Assembly: GCF_017356245.1 (NCBI RefSeq)
Contig: NZ_JAFMZZ010000001.1
Coordinates: forward strand, 1,377,130-1,441,129
Length of the DNA stretch: 64,000 nucleotides
Direction: 5' to 3'
DNA from: Bordetella petrii
Lineage (GTDB): Bacteria; Pseudomonadota; Gammaproteobacteria; Burkholderiales; Burkholderiaceae_B
This document shows, piece by piece, positions 61,001 to 64,000 of the stretch (position 1 is its first letter; every line of letters starts with the position of its first letter). The notes under the pieces were generated by a model. The model was not told where the DNA came from. It saw only the letters and a program-made list of their open reading frames with translations, and ran no database searches. The translations under genes were made by a program, and so were the position numbers.

Positions 61001-61906
61001 TTACACATCGAGGTGCGCGCGCATCTGGGCCTCGAACCATTCCAGGAATACCGTCAGGCGCCGCGCGCGCTGGCGCCGGTGCGGATAAAGCAGTGTTACC
61101 GGCATAGCGGGCGCGCGGCAATCCGGCATGACCTCTACCAGCGCGCCGGCGGCCAGCAAGTGCTGCACGTCGAAGCGCGGTATCTGGATCAGACCCAGCC
61201 CCGCCAGGCTGCAGGCGATGTAGTTCTCGACATTGTCCACCACCACCCGGCTGGGCAGCGGCACGGACTGCACGCCGCCGCGCACGGCATATTCCCAGGC
61301 CGCCTCGCGGCCCGGCGCCGATGGCGCGTAGCCGACAGCCCAGTGGCCGCTGCGCAGGTCGCCGGGCTGGCGCGGCTCGCCGAATTCCCGCAAATAGGCC
61401 GGGCTGGCGCAGTTGACCAGGGCAACATGGCCCAGCGGCCTGGCCACCAGGCTGCTGTCGCGCAGCGCACCGACCCGCACCACGCAATCGACGCCTTCGC
61501 GTATCAAATCGATGGTGCGGTCGGTAGAGCCCAGGCTGACCTGCAAGCGGGGATGGCGGCGCAGCAGGCCCGGCAGCATCGGCGCGATCAGGCGGCGGGC
61601 AATGCGGCTGGGCGCATCGACATTGAGGCGGCCGGAAACCTGCCGCTGGCCCGACTGGAACAGCTGGTCGATGTCCTCGACTTCGGCCAGCAGCGAGCGG
61701 ATGCGTTCCAGCAACTGCATGCCGTCCGCAGTGACGCGCACCTGGCGGGTCGTGCGGTGCAGCAGCCGGGCCCCGACCTGGGCCTCGAGCTGCTGAACCG
61801 CCGCCGACACCGAGGCGCGCGGCAGCCCCAGCGCATTCGCCGCCTTGATGAAACTGCCCATCTCCGCCACCTGCGCGAAGACGCGGTATTGCTCGAACCT
61901 GTCCAT
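61001..61906 (-). CDS. LysR-type transcriptional regulator (CrgA/DmlR-like)
   Basis: 301 aa. HTH region MDRFEQYRVFAQVAEMGSFIKAANALGLPRASVSAAVQQLE; effector domain with LNVDAPSRIARRLIAPMLPGLLRRHP and DLIREGVDCVVRVGAL, the pattern of the DmlR/CrgA subgroup. It lies just after a 27-codon ORF and the SDR gene on the same strand. Effector unknown. Confidence 0.9.
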   Translation of the reverse strand: MDRFEQYRVFAQVAEMGSFIKAANALGLPRASVSAAVQQLEAQVGARLLHRTTRQVRVTADGMQLLERIRSLLAEVEDIDQLFQSGQRQVSGRLNVDAPSRIARRLIAPMLPGLLRRHPRLQVSLGSTDRTIDLIREGVDCVVRVGALRDSSLVARPLGHVALVNCASPAYLREFGEPRQPGDLRSGHWAVGYAPSAPGREAAWEYAVRGGVQSVPLPSRVVVDNVENYIACSLAGLGLIQIPRFDVQHLLAAGALVEVMPDCRAPAMPVTLLYPHRRQRARRLTVFLEWFEAQMRAHLDV

Positions 61907-61919
61907 GCGGCAGGCGGGC

Positions 61920-62003
61920 TCAGTTGCGGCGCGGGGCCGGCAGCGCGCCGGACATCGGCACGGACAGCCCGACGCCGGACAGAATCAGGAACCCGCTGCG
62001 CAT
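61920..62003 (-). CDS. Possible 27-aa leader peptide between SDR and LysR genes
   Basis: MRSGFLILSGVGLSVPMSGA is the first 20 residues; seven residues follow before TGA. An ideal TAAGGAGATCCC precedes ATG 62003, its TAA being the SDR stop. Thirteen bases separate its stop from the LysR ATG. The product has a hydrophobic core, so could be a small membrane peptide or merely drive coupling. Confidence 0.4.
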   Translation of the reverse strand: MRSGFLILSGVGLSVPMSGALPAPRRN

Positions 62004-62012
62004 GGGATCTCC

Positions 62013-62786
62013 TTATTTGGTGGTGTAGCCGCCATTGATCAGGATGGTCTGGCCGGTCATCCACCAGGTATCGCTGACCAGATGGCGGATGAACGGCACA
62101 ACGTCTTCGATGTGAGTCAGGCCGGTGGGAGAAAACGCCGACAGCGCGGCGGCGGTCTTGTGATACGCCACGGCTTCGTCGCTTTCGGCCGGATAGAAGA
62201 AAGGCGTGTCCATGGGGCCCGGCCCCACTGCATTGACCGAGATGCCGCGCGCGCCGAATTCCTTGGCCGCCGCACGGGTGTAGTGCTCGACCGGCGCCTT
62301 GGTGCCCGCATAGGCGGCATAGAACGGCGTGAACGCGCCCAGCAGCGACGTCACCAGGGTCACGATCTTGCCATTGTCGTTGACGTGCCTGCCCGCTTCT
62401 TTCAGGAAGAAGAACGCCGACTTGCTGTTGATGGCCGCCATCTCGTCGTATTCGGCCTCGGTGATTTCCGTGAACGGCTTCTTGAGCACTTTGCCGACGG
62501 TATTGATGGCGATGTCGGGCCGCCCGACCGCGGCGGCCGTGTCGGCAAACAGCTTTTCAACCGCGCCGGCGGTGGTCAGGTCGGCCTGCAGGGCCACGCC
62601 CCGTGCGCCGCTGGCCTGCACCGCGGCCACCGTGGCCTCGGCGGCGTCGCGGGAGGACGCGCTGTTGTAGTGGACGGCAACGGCCCGCGCGCCATGTTCG
62701 GCGAGATCGCGGGCGATCAGGCCGCCCAGGTTCTTCGCGCCGCCGGCAATGAGCGCCACCTTGCCGTTGATGGAATGGTCAGCCAT
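62013..62786 (-). CDS. Short-chain dehydrogenase/reductase (SDR)
   Basis: 257 aa classical SDR. The cofactor loop is AGGAKNLGG (variant of TGxxxGxG), substituted NNAG as NTVG, and the catalytic Ser in VTSLLGA with YAGTK (Y-x3-K). C-terminal TWWMTGQTILINGGYTT fits. The role of NTVG substitution is unclear; substrate unknown. Followed on the same strand by the sORF and LysR gene. Confidence 0.88.
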   Translation of the reverse strand: MADHSINGKVALIAGGAKNLGGLIARDLAEHGARAVAVHYNSASSRDAAEATVAAVQASGARGVALQADLTTAGAVEKLFADTAAAVGRPDIAINTVGKVLKKPFTEITEAEYDEMAAINSKSAFFFLKEAGRHVNDNGKIVTLVTSLLGAFTPFYAAYAGTKAPVEHYTRAAAKEFGARGISVNAVGPGPMDTPFFYPAESDEAVAYHKTAAALSAFSPTGLTHIEDVVPFIRHLVSDTWWMTGQTILINGGYTTK

Positions 62787-62906
62787 GGGAAAGCTCCTTC
62801 GTGCATCGATGGGAGTCTCAGCTTAGAAGGATCGGCGCTGCGGGATAAATGCGCGCCGCCTGGATAGATTATCCAGGAAAACCGCCCAATCGGCGCCGTG
62901 GGCTGC

Positions 62907-62944
62907 AAAAGAAAAAGCCGCCTGACCTTGGGGCCGGGGCGGCT
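62907..62944 (-). terminator. Terminator after tRNA-Val
   Basis: On the minus strand AGCCGCC, a 15-base loop, GGCGGCT, then TTTTCTTTT (62915-62907). Seven GC-rich pairs and a U-tract about 60 bases after tRNA-Val. Confidence 0.75.
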
Positions 62945-63004
62945 GTCTTGGCGGCATGAGAGCCGCCTGCGCAAGCTTTGATTGGGTGATTCTTTCGGTA
63001 ATTC

Positions 63005-63081
63005 TGGTAGGCGGTATTGGAATCGAACCAACGACCTCTACGATGTCAACGTAGCGCTCTAACCATCTGAGCTAACCGCCT
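63005..63081 (-). tRNA. tRNA-Val (anticodon GAC), CCA encoded
   Basis: Minus strand acceptor AGGCGGT pairs with ACCGCCT; D arm GCTCAGATGGTTAGAGC; anticodon stem CTACG-TTGACAT-CGTAG with GAC; T arm GTTGG-TTCGATT-CCAAT; discriminator A, then CCA at 63007-63005. Reads GUC and GUU. Confidence 0.96.
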
Positions 63082-63108
63082 GCAAAGAAGAAAGATTATA
63101 TATGGCTT

Positions 63109-63771
63109 TTATTGGCCACGCAAGCTGTCGTCGGCCAGGCGCACGGCTTCGAGCAGGGCGCGGATCTTGTCTGGCGACTTCTCGCCCGGCGCGGTTTCGA
63201 CGCCGGAACTGACATCGACCGCCCAGGGGCGGCAGGCTTCGATGGCGGGCCCGACATTGGCGGCGTTCAGCCCACCCGACAGAATGACCGGGCGCGCGGC
63301 GGCATCCGCCCGCACAGCGGCCAGCAAGGCGTGGTCGAAGGCCTGGCCGCTGCCGCCGTAGCCGGCGCTGTAGCTGTCGAACAGCCAGCCCGCCGCCTTG
63401 CCGTAGGCGCGGCAGGCGGCCGCCAGGCCTTCGGGGGTATCCAGGCCCGGCGCGCCGGCGCGGAACGCGCGCAGGAAGCGCGTGCCGTAACGCGCGCAGT
63501 CGGACGCGGATTCGTCGCCGTGGAACTGCAGCAGGTCGGGGCCGACCTGGTCCAGCACGGCCTGCACGTCGGCCGGGGCGGGATTGACGAACAAGGCCAC
63601 GACGTCGACAAAGGCCGGCACGGCGCGGCGCAGTTGCGCCGCCCGGGCCGGCGGCACGTAGCGCTTGCTGCCCGGATAGAACACGAAACCGATCGCGTCC
63701 GCCCCGGCCTGCACGGCCGAGGCGATGTCTGCTTCGCGGGTAAGACCGCAGATCTTGACGCGAGTACGCAT
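63109..63771 (-). CDS. trpF: TrpF, phosphoribosylanthranilate isomerase
   Basis: 220 aa TIM-barrel isomerase of tryptophan synthesis. RVKICGLTREADI (catalytic Cys), GFVFYPGSKRYV, LLQFHGDES and the catalytic Asp in WLFDSYSAGYGGSG; the phosphate-binding end is ILSGGLNAANV and DVSSGVETAPGEKS. Stands alone among trp genes in this window, with tRNA-Val 27 bases downstream. Confidence 0.95.
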   Translation of the reverse strand: MRTRVKICGLTREADIASAVQAGADAIGFVFYPGSKRYVPPARAAQLRRAVPAFVDVVALFVNPAPADVQAVLDQVGPDLLQFHGDESASDCARYGTRFLRAFRAGAPGLDTPEGLAAACRAYGKAAGWLFDSYSAGYGGSGQAFDHALLAAVRADAAARPVILSGGLNAANVGPAIEACRPWAVDVSSGVETAPGEKSPDKIRALLEAVRLADDSLRGQ

Positions 63772-63777
63772 GGCGTT

Positions 63778-64000
63778 TTACTTGAATGCCGCGGCCGGGT
63801 CGGCCGCATCGTTGCCATATATGTTAGTACCGTAAGTGGTTTCGATCTCGATCTTGACGGTGCTGGGGTCGACGGTGGACATGCCGGCCTTGTAGTGCAT
63901 GACGATGCCGGGGAAGACCATAACGGCGATCACCATGGCCAGCTGGATCACGATGAACGGCACCGAGCCCCAGTAGATCTGGCCGGTGGTCACCGGCTCG
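63778..64000 (-). CDS. TRAP transporter large permease, C-terminus (partial)
   Basis: The last about 73 residues of a DctM-like subunit: IYWGSVPFIVIQLAMVIAVMVFPGIVMHYK is the final transmembrane helix of TRAP large permeases, followed by a 35-residue polar tail. The gene continues past the right edge. Six bases separate its stop from the trpF ATG on the same strand. Confidence 0.8.
   Translation of the reverse strand, partial: EPVTTGQIYWGSVPFIVIQLAMVIAVMVFPGIVMHYKAGMSTVDPSTVKIEIETTYGTNIYGNDAADPAAAFK

Overview
This 64 kb window is GC-rich chromosomal DNA, densely packed with housekeeping genes. It looks like a betaproteobacterium of the Alcaligenaceae, in the Bordetella/Achromobacter group. 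That assignment rests on protein content and gene order: isc genes, tig-clpP-clpX-lon, dapC-dapD-dapE-prmB, ribF-ileS-lspA-coaBC, ptsI-ptsH-EIIA-gshB and thrS-infC. No database search was possible. I see no insertion sequence, prophage, CRISPR array or rRNA. Two tRNA genes are present, Leu(UAG) and Val(GAC), both with an encoded CCA.

Layout. 1-4700: the iron-sulfur assembly operon iscR-iscS-iscU-iscA-hscB-hscA (minus strand; hscA runs off the left edge) behind an IscR-box promoter. 4.7-11.4 kb: a low-molecular-weight phosphotyrosine phosphatase, uvrB, an aromatic/aspartate aminotransferase, lexA with its SOS box, and an MFS exporter divergent from an HxlR repressor. 11.5-18.4 kb: the protein quality-control cluster tig-clpP-clpX-lon (lon has its own sigma-32-like promoter) and a periplasmic M48 protease. 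18.6-20.6 kb: two cold-shock protein genes whose leaders share an element, then small hypothetical genes, one DUF2513-like. 20.6-26.8 kb: tRNA-Leu, the succinylase lysine/DAP genes dapC, dapD and dapE, prmB, and an ABC-F ATPase translationally coupled to prmB.

26.8-30.3 kb is the clearest accessory island. It holds a NahR/NagR-like LysR regulator, divergent from a three-gene Rieske oxygenase set of the salicylate 5-hydroxylase type (large subunit, small subunit, ferredoxin; no reductase). It converges on a chorismate-mutase/PchB-like gene, the last member of a coupled desaturase-uvrD-AroQ operon. 33.9-46.2 kb: rRNA methyltransferase, purN/ribF divergent pair, ileS, lspA, coaBC, a Gate-domain membrane protein, an Lrp regulator, a YdjM-like membrane protein and a dimeric dUTPase. 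46.2-51.9 kb: a polar amino-acid/ectoine-type ABC transporter, an orphan branched-chain-type binding protein, an ornithine cyclodeaminase homologue and a small ORF. 52.2-59.5 kb: an MDR oxidoreductase, a permease-less PTS (EI, HPr, EIIA-Man), gshB, infC (apparent ATC start) and thrS. 59.9-64.0 kb: an orphan response regulator plus HPt protein, a LysR/sORF/SDR cluster, tRNA-Val, trpF and the C-terminus of a TRAP permease.

Most of the window is conserved and well understood. The items most worth a second look are the shared leader element of the two csp genes, the salicylate hydroxylase island beside a PchB-like gene, the orphan response regulator/HPt pair, the non-ATG initiation sites (infC ATC, purN TTG/ribF GTG), and the two convergent pairs whose stop codons share one CTAG.
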